Positions 22,691-34,440 of a DNA stretch of 64,000 bases are shown here, in pieces. The DNA is taken from NCBI RefSeq assembly GCF_037038585.1, contig NC_092523.1, forward strand, positions 749,001-813,000, given 5' to 3'. Under the pieces are notes generated by a model, which worked only from the letters and a program-made list of their open reading frames with translations, did no database searches and had not been told where the DNA came from. This DNA is from Patagioenas fasciata (taxonomy: Eukaryota > Chordata > Aves > Columbiformes > Columbidae). The position numbers and the translations under genes are program-made. Every line of letters begins with the position of its first letter. Positions within the stretch are counted from its first letter, which is position 1.

Positions 22691-23291
22691 CTGGCTGCTG
22701 CGGGGACAGGGACGGCTGGGCACGGCCAGGTCAGAGCTGCCCGCGGGCCCTGCAGGCACTGTGATGTCAGCGGCTGAGTTTATTTTGGGTGCACTTCAAC
22801 CGCTTCTGCAAACTTGGTTGAGATTCTCGCCACGGTGCGCACGGCCTCACCCAGCGCGGCCCTTGGCCGGGCGTCTGCGTGCCGGGGGTGGGCGAGCGAC
22901 ACGGCGCTGCTTTCGCTTTTCCTTGGCTTTGTGCCCCGAAAAGGTGGCTCAGCCCCAGCGGGAATCCCACCGCGGCTGGACAGGACCGACCGGCACGGCA
23001 CAGAGCGGGGACAGGGACCGACAAACTGCCCCGGCCAAGGGGACAGCCAAACCTCAGCACCACGCGCTCCTCCCGGCTGGCAGCTCGGGCAGCACCGAGG
23101 ACGGGAGGGGACGGCGCCAGGAAAGGGACAGGGGCTGGGACACCGGGCAAAGGTGTTAATTGGGACTGACCACACCTGGTAATTGCACTGTGCCAGTCAC
23201 CACCATTAGCTGTGTCTTGATGAGACTGAAGCGCCAGCCAGCCTGACACTGACTCCCGGCTCTGTAACCCTGGGAGCTGTCCCAGTGCGGC

Positions 23292-23436
23292 CAGTGGGCT
23301 GGGGGCGGCTCACCGGGCTGGGGGGCAGCTCACTGGGCTGGGGGCGGCTCACCGGGCTGGGGGCGGCTCACCGGGCTGGGGGCGGCTCACCGGGCTGGGG
23401 GCGGCTCACCGGGCTGGGGGGCAGCTCACTGGGCTG
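23292..23436. repeat. 19-20 bp tandem repeat, about eight copies (GGGCTGGGGGCGGCTCACC)
   Basis: Nearly identical copies with two variants (GGGGCAGCTCACT). G-runs on the plus strand fit G-quadruplex potential. Confidence 0.92.
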
Positions 23437-23462
23437 GGAGCCTCGGCAGCGCTGGGAGGGGA

Positions 23463-23606
23463 CCGGGGACTGAGGACCGCGGGCAGGACAGAGCCCTGAG
23501 CGGGGACAGGGCAGAGCCCGGGAAGGGGACAGGGACAGGACAGGGCCCGGAGCGGGGACAGAGCAGAGCCCGGGAAGGGGACAGGGACAGGACAGGGCCC
23601 GGAGCG
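23463..23606. repeat. About 54-bp G/A-rich tandem repeat, 2-3 copies
   Basis: The blocks GAGCGGGGACAGAGCAGAGC and CCGGGAAGGGGACAGGGACA repeat in tandem with small differences. Confidence 0.8.
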
Positions 23607-24185
23607 GCCCCTCCGGGCACACGGCGGCTGAGAAGGCGGCAGCTGGAGCGCGGGCACACGGGGAACGGCCGCGGAGCGAGGAGTAGCGTGGGGAGGTGTC
23701 GCCCCGTCACGGCCCGGGCGCAGCGGGGAAGCCGGCGGGCACGGGCGGAAAAGCGGCCGCGCTGCCGGGAGCGGAGGTGTCACAGCGGGACTCGGGCTGT
23801 CCCCGCGGGGAACGGCACGGGCGCTGCCGGCCCGACAGCCACCGTGGGCGCGGGGCCGGAGGGGCCGGGTCCGTCCTGCCGCGGCACCGGCGGGAGCGCA
23901 GCCGGACCGTGCCCGGGTTGGGGGTCGCCGGGACGGGGGGTCCCTGGGGGAGAACCAGACCCCCGGAGGGGCGGGCCGGGATTCAGCGGGGAAATCCCCG
24001 TGGAACACACGGGAGAAGTTCCGCCCCCGAGGCCGAACCGTGCCCGGGACGGAGCCCCCGGGACGGAGCCCCCGGCCCTGCCCCGCCGCGGGGCCGCCTC
24101 CCCCGGCGCCCTGCGCTGTACGGACCGGGCCCGATCAGCCGGGGCGGGGGGTCCTGGAGCTGTGGGCACTTACCGGCGGCTCCGC

Positions 24186-24235
24186 GTCCCGTCCCGTCCC
24201 GTCCCGTCCCGTCCCGTCCCGTCCCGTCCCGTCCC
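24186..24235. repeat. (GTCCC)10 pentanucleotide microsatellite
   Basis: Ten perfect copies. On the minus strand it reads (GGGAC)10, which satisfies the G3-N2 quadruplex pattern more than twice. It lies about 350 bp upstream of the NRF1 site. Confidence 0.97.
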
Positions 24236-24359
24236 ACTTCCTTCTCCCGCCCGGCCCGGCCCCACCTCCCCGGCGGGCGGGACCGGGGCACCGTTAGTCA
24301 CCGGCGGCCCCCGCCCTGCCGCGCCCCGTCCCGCCGGGCCCAAAGGGCTCCCCCGCTAG

Positions 24360-24720
24360 GCCGCCTCACTCGCTGCGGCCCGACCCGACCCGGTCCGGTC
24401 CGACCCGATCCCCCCGCCCCGGGCAGAGCCGTCCCGCCGTGCCGTCCCGCCGCCCTTCTGTTCCTTCTGTCCCCTCTGTCCCGCCATAGCACGCCCTCCC
24501 GCCCGCGCCCCGCCAGCTTCGCTTCCCCTACTGCGCATGCGCACTGCTGGAGAGGCCCCTTCCGCCCTTTTGTTGCCTGAGGCCTGCCCCATGCTGTGCC
24601 TGACACCAATCTCGGCCGGCGGCCCAGACGGGTGGTGCGGCGGCGCGGCGGGCAGCCCGGAGGGGCCTAGCGGGGGCCTCGCGGGCAGGGGGAGGCCGCT
24701 GGTTCCGAGAGCGGGAGCCG
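24360..24720 (+). promoter_or_regulatory. Putative upstream DCTN1 promoter and non-coding first exon
   Basis: The palindrome TGCGCATGCGCA at 24532-24543 is a perfect NRF1 site, typical of housekeeping CpG promoters. A good donor follows (GAGCCG|GTGAGC at 24721), with a second candidate (CAG|GTACCG) about 30 bp further. Human DCTN1 has transcripts starting in a non-coding exon and translating from the MSAE methionine, which here is ATG 42531-42533. Linking this promoter to DCTN1 is inference; it might serve the minus-strand LRR gene or both. Confidence 0.45.
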
Positions 24721-27059
24721 GTGAGCGGCGCTGGGGAGCGGCCGGGCCGCAGGTACCGGGCGGGGGAGCGGCCCTGGGGGTCGGGAGGGGATTCCCCGCC
24801 CACGGTGCGTTTGTTTGGCGGGGAGGGAAGGCGTCGTGTCGGTGCGGGGCTGCGGAGCGTCCTCTTCTGCGTGGGAGTGTGCGGAGGCCTGTGCGGGCCT
24901 GTGGGGGGAGCCGTGATGGGGCGGGGGGGCAGCTCTGCCCCGCCCCCGTGGGTGTGCGGGGCGGGGACCGTGCTGGGAGACACCGGCACCGCGAGGGGTG
25001 CGGGGGCAGTGCTGGGGACCCCGACCCGGGGGCTCTCAGGCCCCGTGGGAGCCCCGGTGCTCCCCGTTCCCGCCCCCGACGGGGGGTGTGGGTCCCCACC
25101 CTGGAGCCCGCCGGTCCCCGTTGTCCCCGTGCCCCCGCGGGGCTGCGCACGGCGCTTTGTTCCCCGGCGCTGCAGTGGGGGCGGCCGGCGGGTGTTTGCT
25201 GGGGCACAAGCCCCCGCAGCCCCGGTGGCGCTGCCGGCTCGGGGGTCGTTGGGGAGGAGGCTCGGCCGGTAACGGCCCCGCAGAAATGCGGGTTCTGCTT
25301 GCGCGGGTGTCGCCAGCAGCGGACGCGAGGGCAGGCGGGTCCGGGTGGGCGCAGCAGAGGCGTCTGTAGCCACTTTAAACTTGGTTTTGGGGAATAAAAA
25401 GTGTAATTTTTCACTTCAGTCAGCTGCCGGTTGTAGCTGCGGGCCTTGGCGTTTGTTTCCCGTGTCATTCACCTTTTTCCTGAGCGTGGTGCTGGAAACC
25501 TTCGGCTCATCAGGGCACGGTGCTGGCTTCCGCGTGGGGGCTCAGCGCAGCCGTTTGGGATGAGGAGCCTGCACCGCAGCTCCGGGGGCTGCGGAGCTGG
25601 AGGTGTTGGCTCCTTCTCTGTGCCCGCGGCAGAGCCCCCGCAAGCAGAGCCCGTTCCCAGCCCCGCCGGCCGCTCGGAGCTGTTCCCTCCGGTGACTTCT
25701 GTCCTGGGAGCCGGACGTTCCCGCGGGTGACCAGTGGGTGACCCCCGTCTTCCCCATCCATTCGAATTCCAGTTCTGCATTAAAGGTGGAGCCAAAGCAT
25801 TATTAGAAATGAAAACTTAAGAAATAACGTTTAAGAAGGAGTGTAATTTGCACAAGCTGAAGGGTATTTTTGGGTTGGAAAAATTAGGATTTAGAGGAGG
25901 GACAGAAGCGACTCAGCATTTGGATAATTAATGACTGGGCTCATTTGCATGTGTGCACCAGGGCGGTTTAGCAGGACTGTTATGGGCAGTATGTCCATTA
26001 GCGCAGAGTGGTGGAGGTGCGGCGCGGCTCTTCTGGCAAAGAGCTGGGTGCGCAAGGTCAAACCGGCACCCTCGGTGGTCAACGCTTTGAATAACGGACC
26101 GGCCGGATCAGGACCAAGCCAGAGCCCCAGTTGCTGTCCCCGCTGTCGCAGGGGTGCTGAAAGCTGTGTGTCCGCCGTGCGTTGCTGCCTTCAGCCAGCA
26201 TCTTCGGTTTTCCTGATCGACGCGTTCGCTTTTGCATTTGGAGGAGTTAATTTTCCCCTGCGCTGCAGGGGACACGAGCCCCACATTTGAACGGTGTGCC
26301 AGGCGTCCCTCGCGCTGAGACCCGGCGTCCCGTGCCCCCGGCTGTTAATGGGGCTGTTGCAGCGAACCCAGGTGTTGCAGCGATTGTGCCCTTTGCCGCG
26401 GGGGCTGGGTTTTGGGTGGGGTGGAGCGGGGATTCCCCGTTGCTGTCCTGTGGCAACCAAACCACCAGGTCTCTCCCCTCCGGCGGCGCTCACGGCTCTG
26501 CCAGACCAGAGTCCCCGTGGGTTCTCAGCTCCGGATAAAGGAAAGCGGAGCCTCTCGGTGCCAGTGAACCAGGGCTGGTCTCACGGACGGGCTGAGCTCC
26601 TGCAACGCACATCAAGCACAGGCTCCCCGTGCGTGGACTCAGACCCTGCGGCGCTGCAGAGATGGGCACAGAGCTTTTTGTTTTCCCTTTTAGGCACAAA
26701 ACCTCCCGGTCTGTGCGTGCTCGGCGGTGCAGGACGGGGAGGGCTGTGCTGTCAGCAGGCTGGGGCTGTTATGTTCGGGTGTTTCAAGATCTCTCCAAGG
26801 TCTTACCATGTGACCTTGGACCAATTTCTCCTTTTCTTTATCCCTCATTTCCCAAACACGGAGCCGAGACAGGGACTGATCTGCCCCATGGGTGCTTGGG
26901 GGGTCTTGCTAAATGAAACATGAGGCAGTTCTGTGTTCCCTCAAAGTGCTGGAGGAGGAGCAATGGGCAATACTTGTTCATTTTTAATGCCGGAGAGGCT
27001 TTGGGAGCTCAGAGCAGGGCTCTCCTCTGGGGTTGTGTTGGACCAGTGCCCCACAAAGC

Positions 27060-27275
27060 CCCAGATCCCAGGCAGGACTCGCAGAAGCTGAATTGCAGGA
27101 GTTCTTCACCCACTGCCCAGAGAGGTGGTGGATGAACCATCCATGAGACATCCCGGGCCAGGCTGGACGGGCTCTGAGCAACCTGAGCTGGTGAAGATGT
27201 CCCTGTCGTGGCAGGGGGGATCTGGGGGGCTGGGGAGGGCCCTGCAACCCAAACCATTCCATGATTGTGTGAGTT
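27060..27275 (+). mobile_element. CR1 LINE 3'-end fragment
   Basis: Contains the CR1 tail motifs CCCAGAGAGGTGGTGGATGA, GGCCAGGCTGGACGGGCTCT and the terminal CAACCCAAACCATTCCATGA. It is 5' truncated. Sister copies lie at 55868-56048 and, inverted, at 29118-29332. Confidence 0.88.
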
Positions 27276-27414
27276 TGCAGGTCTGTCTACTTGGTTTGAA
27301 AAATTCCCGAAGAATACAAACAGTGGGGAATGGACCATGAACCTGCTGGGGCTGCGGCCGCTCTGCAGCTGCACCCGCCTGGCGGCACAGCCGGGAAGGG
27401 CCGGATCCTCACAC

Positions 27415-27640
27415 CGGGGAGGCTGAGCTTGGATCTGGGGAGCAATTTCCTCCCCAAAGGGCTGTGGGGCATTGGAACAGGCTGCCCAGGGCAGTGCTGG
27501 AGTCACCATCCCTGGAGGGCTGGACAGACGGACAGGAGGTTCTCAGGACATGGGGCAGGGACAGAGCTGGGTTATGGCTGGGCTCAATGGGCTTGAGGGG
27601 CTTTTCCAACCAAAATGGTTCTGTGGTTCTGTTCTATTTT
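27415..27640 (+). mobile_element. CR1 LINE 3'-end fragment (second subfamily)
   Basis: Carries CCCAAAGGGCTGTGGGGCAT, CAGGCTGCCCAGGGCAGTGC, the insert GGACAGACGGACAGGAGG, and the end CTTTTCCAACCAAAATGGTT. It lies 140 bp after another CR1 fragment of a different subfamily. Confidence 0.9.
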
Positions 27641-27689
27641 GCGGGTTTGTTTTCCTGGGCTATGGAACGACCCCCAGCGCCGCTGGAGC

Positions 27690-27905
27690 CCGCAGGGACT
27701 GCCCCTGGCGCTGCCCCTGGCGCTGCCCCTGTCACTGCCCCCGGCGCTGCCCCTGTCACTGCCCCTGTCCCTGCCCCCAGCGCTGCCCCTGGCGCTGCCC
27801 CTGTCCCTGCCCCTGGCGCTGCCCCTGTCACTGCCCCTGGCGCTGCCCCTGTCCCTGCCCCTGGCGCTGCCCCTGTCACTGCCCCTGGCGCTGCCCCGTC
27901 GCTGC
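27690..27905. repeat. CTGGCGCTGCCC/CTGTCACTGCCC 12-bp-module minisatellite
   Basis: Twelve-base modules alternate in 24- and 36-bp higher-order units, about 18 modules in all. It begins about 50 bp after a CR1 3' end. Confidence 0.93.
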
Positions 27906-28429
27906 TGGCAGGGAAGGGGACCTGCTGGCCAGGAATTCTGTGGCGATGGGGAAGTTTGTTAAGGATGCCAATTGCTCAGAAAAGAAAGCAAAGGTCGTTG
28001 TGTAAATGCTGAAATGCACCAGGTGCTTTTCCAGGAGTTGTTCAGTGTCTCCCACAGAACAAACAGTTTTGGTTGCTCCGAGTCCTTGAGCAGTGAAGCA
28101 GTGCAGGCAGATAACGAACTCGGCGTTTCCCGCGGTGATTAAACCCGGGGAAGGCTGAATGACATGGGCACAGGGGTGGCGGCAGGAGGGGGACAATGGA
28201 TGCGCGTTCGGATGGGGGTGAGCTGGACCGGACTGACCTCCTCCTGCGCCGGCCGGGGCTGCTCCGCGGCATCCTGGGCTGCTCAGTCCGTTGCCGTGGT
28301 TACCGTCCCCCAGCAGCGCTGCCGCTGCATCGATTGCCATCCCGGGAGGCTCGCTCCGATTGTTACGTTTGCGGTGTGAGAAATGCCAAACGGTGCGTGG
28401 TCCCTGCGGCGCGGCTGCGGTGGCACTGG

Positions 28430-28800
28430 TGCGGCTGTGCAGCTCTGTGTGGTGCAGCTGTGCGTTGTGCGGCTGTGCACAGTGCGGCTGTCTGCGGTGC
28501 GGCTGTGCAGCCCTGTGCGGTGCGGCTGTCTGCGGTGCGGCTGTGCAGCTGTGCGTGATGCGGCTGTGTGTGGTGCAGCCCTGCGCGGTGCGGCTGTGCA
28601 CAGTGCGGCTGTCTGCGGTGTGATTGTGCAGCCCTGTGCGGTGGGGCTGTGCACAGTGCGGCTGTCTGCGGTGTGATTGTACAGCCCTGCGCGGTGCGGC
28701 TGTCTGCGGTGTGGTTGTGCAGCCCTGCGCGGTGCGGCTGTCTGCAGTGTGGTTGTGCAGCCCTGCGCGATGCAGCTGTGCGCGGTGCGGCCATGCATGG
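28430..28800. repeat. GGTGCGGCTGTGCAGCCCTG-type minisatellite
   Basis: Units of about 20 bp are organised into imperfect 55-60 bp higher-order repeats. The minus strand is open as a repeated His/Cys/Thr-rich frame that I regard as non-coding. Confidence 0.88.
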
Positions 28801-29117
28801 CGCAGGCTCTGGTGCCGCGGTGGGTCCTGGTGCCTCGGGTGTGTTTGGGCTGAGCCGGGGGCGGGTGCCCCGTGGTGAGCGGCGCTGGGCTGCGTGACGG
28901 CCGTGTCCCCTCCTCCGGCCGGGCTGGCGCTGGGTTGTGTTGCGCTGGGCGCCTGGTTCCAAGAACTTGTTTTAAAGAGGCGAAGGGGCCAGCAAACGTC
29001 CCGGTGCGCAGGCGCTGGCAGCGCTGCCGGCGGGTCCCCGGCACAAGGGACGGCGCTGGGGTGTTTGTGCCGCCTGTGCCTGCCAGGCAGGTCTGGGTCA
29101 AACGCAAAACCGCGTTA

Positions 29118-29332
29118 GTTTGGAGTCACAGGTGGTTTGGGCTGAAGGGACCTTCCCAGCCCCCAGTTCCCCCTGCCATGGCAGGGACATCTTCACCAGC
29201 TCAGGTTGCTCAGAGCCCCGTCCAGCCTGGCCTGGGATGTCTCCAGGGATGCTTCATCCACCACCTCTCTGGGAACCTGGGCCAGGCTCTCACCACCCTC
29301 AGTATAAAGAATTTCTTCCTCGTGTTTGTTTA
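29118..29332 (-). mobile_element. CR1 LINE 3'-end fragment, minus orientation
   Basis: The reverse complement of the CR1 tail is readable: GGTTTGGGCTGAAGGGACCT, CCTGCCATGGCAGGGACATC, CTCAGGTTGCTCAGAGCCCC, CCACCTCTCTGGGAACCTGG and AAGAATTTCTTCCTCGTG. Confidence 0.9.
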
Positions 29333-29344
29333 GAAGTGCCACGT

Positions 29345-29412
29345 GCTCAACGGTTGGACTCAATGATCTTAAAGGTCTTTTCCAAGCACGATGCAGTGGT
29401 TCGATGGTTTTG
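29345..29412 (+). mobile_element. CR1 LINE 3' tip, plus orientation
   Basis: GGTTGGACTCAATGATCTTA followed by AAGGTCTTTTCCAAGCACGA is a CR1 3' end. It abuts the 5'-truncated side of the inverted fragment at 29118-29332. Confidence 0.8.
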
Positions 29413-29825
29413 GGTGGCAAACACCTCGCTGTGGCAGCTGGAGCTGCGGCTGAGACCCATCCATGCCGGACCCACAGGGGACAGGACGAGTGACGCTCTG
29501 TGCTGCAGGAGCACCGGGGTCTGCGTGTGAAACAGGACACGGGGGACACGGACACGCGGGCAGAGCGGTGGGCGGCAGCCTCGCGGTCACAGCACGGCGT
29601 CTGTCGGTCGGCGCTGGGTGGCATTGCGGAGGAGAAGCTCCGTTAAGGTTTTGAACAGCTCAGCAGGTGTTTCTGTGTTGCTGGCCTCGCGCAGGTGGCT
29701 GTTGGGAGGCAGAAATGAGCCGCGCTCCTGCAGCAGCGCTGGGACAGGAGCCGGGCGGAGGTTGGTCCTGCACCCACCGGGCTGGTGTTGCCCCTGCGTA
29801 CCAGCCCCGTGTGCCAAACCACAGT

Positions 29826-30222
29826 GAGCGCGGGGCAGGAGGAGCTGGGGAGCGCCCCTCACTCCATCTGCGCTCAGGAGGGTGAAGAGAGGAGCCGAAC
29901 CATGGTGACTGCGGGGCAGGAGGAGCTGGGGAGCGCCCCTCACCCCATCTGCGCTCAGGAGGGTGAAGAGAGGAGCCGAACCATGGTGACTGCAGGGCAG
30001 GAGGAGCTGGGGAGCGCCCCTCACTCCATCTGCGCTCAGGAGGGTGCAGAGAGGAGCTGAACCATGGTGACTGCGGGGCAGGAGGAGCTGGGGAGCGCCC
30101 CTCACCCCATCTGCGCTCAGGAGGGTGCAGAGAGGAGCTGAACCACGGTGACTGCGGGGCAGGAGGAGCTGGGGAGCGCCCCTCACCCCATCTGCGCTCA
30201 GGAGGGTGCAGAGAGGAGCCTG
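29826..30222. repeat. 81-bp tandem repeat, about five copies
   Basis: The anchor GGGGCAGGAGGAGCTGGGGA recurs every 81 bp. The unit length is a multiple of three, so each frame keeps its reading. Most units carry ACCATGG, giving repeated short open frames on the plus strand and a continuous one on the minus strand. No homology to a known protein was recognised. Confidence 0.95.
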
Positions 30223-31195
30223 GACTGGGTCTCGGGTCACCAGGGGAACGCAGAGCTGCGAGTTTAGTTACAGAAGCCTTGAGCTTGGCAAACCCGCTCT
30301 GGATTTACACTGAGGCCGTAGAGACCCAACCCTGGAGTGCCATTTTTAGAATTTCTTCTCTGGCAAACTAAGCTGCTTATAAATCAAAAAGCAGCTTTGC
30401 TGTAACAATTTCCTGGGGAGATGTGTGTGTATGTATATTTTATATATACACAAATAGCATAAGATGGAATTTTGTTCCTCCTCGATGGTGGGGAGTTCTC
30501 TGGAGGGTTTCGAGGTCCCTGCTCTGTTGCTCAGACAGAACGGGCCGTGGGTGCCCGGCCCCTCGGCGTGGGGCCCATCCTTAGCCCAGCTCTCAGCACT
30601 GGGCCTCCGGTTCCAGCCGGGACGCTCCGCGGGCTCTTGCCGGTGCTTGGTCTGTACCCAGGGGCCACGGTGGGGCTGGGGCCGGGACCGGTCGTACGGC
30701 CCAGTTAATAATGTCAGCCGTACCAAATCGCCTCGTGTGGTTTGCTAACGTGGGTTGACGAAGGGGTGTTCAAGCAGTAAGTGTACTTGCAGGCTGTAAC
30801 ACCATCAGAAACGGGCTGTGTTGCTGTGCAGAGGGGCCGCTGTGACCGGCTCTGCCCGGCCAGGCATGCTTGTTCATCTCGGTTGTTCTGTGTGGCTGAA
30901 GCAGCAGCTCATCCAGAAATGCCCATGAGTGGGTCTGGGGAAGGTGTGAAGTGTCCTCCTGGCTCTGGAGCGTGTGGTCCCGGGTCCGCAGCAGCCGGCG
31001 TAGCCAAGGCTTCCCTGAGACCGTCTCGAAGGGCTTTAATCCCAGAAACCTTCACACATCCCGTGCAGGGCAGTTAAAGTACTGCCCAGCCGCCGCTTCT
31101 TGGCTCTCCGGCAAGTTCTAAGTGTCACCCAGAGTCCGTGTGGTAATGAGAAACAACCAGAAAATGGTGAATGGTGCTGGGGACTGTCACGGGAG

Positions 31196-31255
31196 GGATG
31201 GGGTGGGGCGGGATGGAGTGGGATGGGGTGTGATGGGATGGGATGGGATGGGATC
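31196..31255. repeat. GGGATGGGAT simple repeat
   Basis: Five- and ten-base G/A/T units, imperfect, 60 bp. Confidence 0.85.
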
Positions 31256-32391
31256 TCCTCGAGGGTGTCGCTGTCACATCCCTGGTGGCAGAGCAGCGGG
31301 TTTGGTGTTCAGCCGCGTTGGCCGCTGGCTCACGTGCGGAGGCCTTTGCTTTTCTGTTCATCCGTACGGGTGTATGTGTATGGCTTGAATGTGCCCCGGT
31401 ATTTGGGTTTGCCTGTAAGTGACCTGCAGCAGAGGCTCGGTCCCCTGTGCGGGCAGCGTTTGCGGGGGCTGCAGGGGCTGGACGTTGGCGGGGACTTCGT
31501 GTCTCCCCAGGGTTAATCGCAGACTTGTTGGAAATGTAAAGTGTTCTCAAGTCGTGCATAACTTTTTAGATTCCCATTGAAGTTGTAACCAGTCCCTCGC
31601 TGGATGTTAGCAGTCTGGTGCGTGCTCTCGCTGCAGGTGTCTCCGTGGCATCCTCCTTGGTGTGGCTTTGCTGCCCGGGTTTGGTTTCCGTCACCGCGGT
31701 GTTCGCGGGGGGAGCGGGCGGTTTGCTGTGGGTCTGGTCACCTGTGCTGGTGGCACCGTGTCCCACCTGCCTTGGGCATCGGGGAGACTGCGTTTGTGTG
31801 CCAGGAATTCCTGGTGCCCGGGTTAGTGCGGAGCCCTCCAGGGCTGGGCAGGAGGGAGAGCTCAGCTGAGCGGCGTTTGTCATTCAGTTAAGGATGGACG
31901 GAGGCCCTGGCCGTGCTGGCGGGAGGGCCGGCCTGCGCTCGCCGGTGTGTGCTGCTGCCAGCGAGGGGAGAACGGCCGTGGGTCCCCATCCCTGCAGAGG
32001 GGCCGGTGTCCCCTGGCACCGTCCCCAGGGGCTGCAGCGCCGCCACCCTCCTGCTCTTTCCAGCGTCCCTCTGAACCTCTGCAGCAGTCTCCCCATTTTC
32101 TCTGTGCTTGCATGAAGCGTTGATTTAACTTCCTTTCCCCGCTCGTGGTCCCAGGCTCTCCCTCCAGTGCGAGCCCCTCGCTGTGCGGCGGTGTGCGCAG
32201 GACGGTGCCGCCTCGTCCCCACGGGTGTCCCCCGACCCCGCTGGTGTCCCCAGCCCACGGGTGTCCCCAGCCCCACACTTCCACTGGCTCTGCCCCGGGG
32301 GCCAGAGCTCCCACAGGAAAAGAGAAAAGACTTTGGTGTTGAGATTCCAGATTTCTCCGGTCTGTCTGGTACCCGGTCACAGGAACCTTTG

Positions 32392-32455
32392 TATCACGGA
32401 ATCCCAGCCGGTTTGGGCGGAGGGACTGTGGGAGCTCTGCCGTGGGCAGGGACAT
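32392..32455 (-). mobile_element. CR1 LINE 3'-tip fragment, minus orientation
   Basis: TATCACGGAATCCCAGCCGG, TTTGGGCGGAGGGACTGTGG and GGGCAGGGACATC resemble the inverted CR1 tail. It is diverged and short. Confidence 0.6.
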
Positions 32456-33417
32456 CTGTCCCAGATGGGTGCTCGGAGCCGCTGCCGGGAGGAGGTTGGT
32501 GCGGCCGGAGCTGGGTGCGAGCTGACCCCGCCAGCGCTGGGGAGAACGGTGGAAAGGCTTTCAAAAATGTTAATGGCAAAAGGCAGACTAGAAACAACAT
32601 CGGCCCATTACTTGATGAGCGTGATCACCCTATTACCAGGGACACGGATGGGCAGAAATGCCTCCAGCGCGTACACCTGCGTCCCCACGGGAGCGTCGGG
32701 AAGCCGTGGTCAGGTCTGGCTGTCCGGAGTGACACGGGACAGCTCTGCTGCCCGCAGCGACCTCGGCCGGGGACGGCGCAGCCTTTGCTCTCGTGAGGGA
32801 TCCAGCTGTGTCTGCCAAGGCTCTGTTCCCGTCCAGTGCGGGCTGGGGGCTCCCGAGGCGGGGGCTGGCGCCGGCTCCCCCTGGCAGCTCTGCGGTGCTC
32901 GGGTTGGCTCCTGGCTGCTCCAGGCTGGAGAACCACGCGTTTCTGGGGAAGTTCTTGTTGTTCGTCCTGGGTGTGTGTCTGAAAGGTGGTTCCCTTCAGC
33001 GCGATTGCTGTGGCCTCGAAGGCCACCTGCTCCTCTGAGACGTTCTGTCCTCGTCTTTCCAAGCGTGCGGCGCTGGGGTTTCGGGCTTTTCCGAGTTCCA
33101 GTTCCTAACGTTCCTAACAGCCTCCAGCTGACACAGCTTCGCTCTCCTGGCCTTTCGTGGCTCGCTGGGCAGTCACCTGCAGCCACCCAGGAGATGAGGG
33201 AGCAGAGGGTGTGCTCATTAATGCTGAAAAACGGAGGCCCCGCGTTGACTTATCAAGAGCTTCCCGAGCAGGTTCCTCGTCACCGTTAAAAGCTCCCTGG
33301 TGGTGCTGGTTTTTCCCTCCAGGTGGTTCATCACTCAGCTGCGGTCACTGCGATCAGGGGCTGAAATGGGATGCAAACAGACACTAAAATTCACGGTTCA
33401 GCCCCCATTTCAGAGCC

Positions 33418-33495
33418 GGCTGTGCCGGTATCTGATGGGTGTGCTGTGCCGGTATCTGATGGGTGTGCTGTGCCGGTATCTGATGGGTGTGCCGT
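33418..33495. repeat. 24-bp tandem repeat, three copies
   Basis: CTGTGCCGGTATCTGATGGG plus TGTG, three almost perfect copies. It is followed by looser GGTGTCCCACGGGTG repeats to about 33540. Confidence 0.9.
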
Positions 33496-34004
33496 GCCGG
33501 TGTCCCGCGGGTGTTCTGGTGTCCCACGGGTGTTTTGGTGTCTGGCAGCAGCCAGCACACGTGGTGCTGGGCACGGTGCCCGGCCAGGGCCCCTCAGTGT
33601 GCCCGGTTGCCGTTCTGCAGGCAGCAATTAGCGCCGCAGAAGTCTCTGAGAAGAGGGGCTGGTGACTTTAATTAGACGTCTATTCACATCAACCAGGCAC
33701 AAAACAATTATTGATTTTAACGATGCCCCACGATTAACCGTTTGGTCCCCGTGCCATGCGCGGGCACCGGGACAGACCCCGTGACAGAGCGGGGGTGTCC
33801 CCAGGTTGGCTCTGCAGGGATGGGGTGGGGGGGTTGGGGGCAGCAGGGGGCACGGGGAGCCCGGGTGGGCTGTGCTGCTGCCTTTGGGCGTCCTGGTGGG
33901 CTCCGGGCAGGGGGAGATCGGGGTGTCCCCGCCCAGCACCCGCTGGATGTGCGGGAGGAGCCTTTGCCCGCCCCGGTGCGGGTTGGCAGTGGTGGCTGTG
34001 CCGG

Positions 34005-34440
34005 TGGCCAGGCCGTGCTGTGGCCGTGCTGTGGCCGTGCTGTGGCCGTGCTGGCGGCCGTGCTGGCGGCCGTGCTGTGGCCGTGCTGTGGCCGTGCTGT
34101 GGCCGTGCTGGCGGCCGTGCTGGTGGCTGTGCTGTGGCCGTGCCGGTGGCCAGGCCGTGGCTGTGCTGTGGCTGTGCCGGTGGCCAGGCCGTGGCTATGC
34201 TGTGACTGTGCCGGTGGCCAGGCTGTGGCTGTGCTGTGGCTGTGCCGGTGGCCAGGCTGTGGCTGTGCTGTGGCTGTGCCGGTGGCCAGGCTGTGGCTGT
34301 GCTGTGGCTGTGCCGGTGGCCAGGCTGTGGCTGTGCTGTGGCTGTGCCGGTGGCCAGGCTGTGGCTGTGCTGTGGCTGTGCCGGTGGCCAGGCTGTGGCC
34401 AGGCTGTGGCTGTGCTGTGGCTGTGCCGGCGGCCAGGCCG
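34005..34440. repeat. Minisatellite of 34-bp units preceded by 15-18 bp GCTGTGGCCGT units
   Basis: The 34-bp unit (GGCCAGGCTGTGGCTGTGCT plus GTGGCTGTGCCGGT) repeats about eight times after 34,140. It ends some 300 bp upstream of DCTN1 coding exon 1, so it lies within or next to that exon's promoter. Confidence 0.93.

Larger units (their letters stand above)
22700..24360. other. CpG-rich intergenic region between the LRR gene and the DCTN1 upstream promoter
   Basis: No coding exon was recognised. It probably holds the LRR promoter on the minus strand. It contains three tandem arrays (23292-23436, 23463-23606, 24186-24235). From about 23640 to 25300 it is CpG-island-like by eye. Confidence 0.5.
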
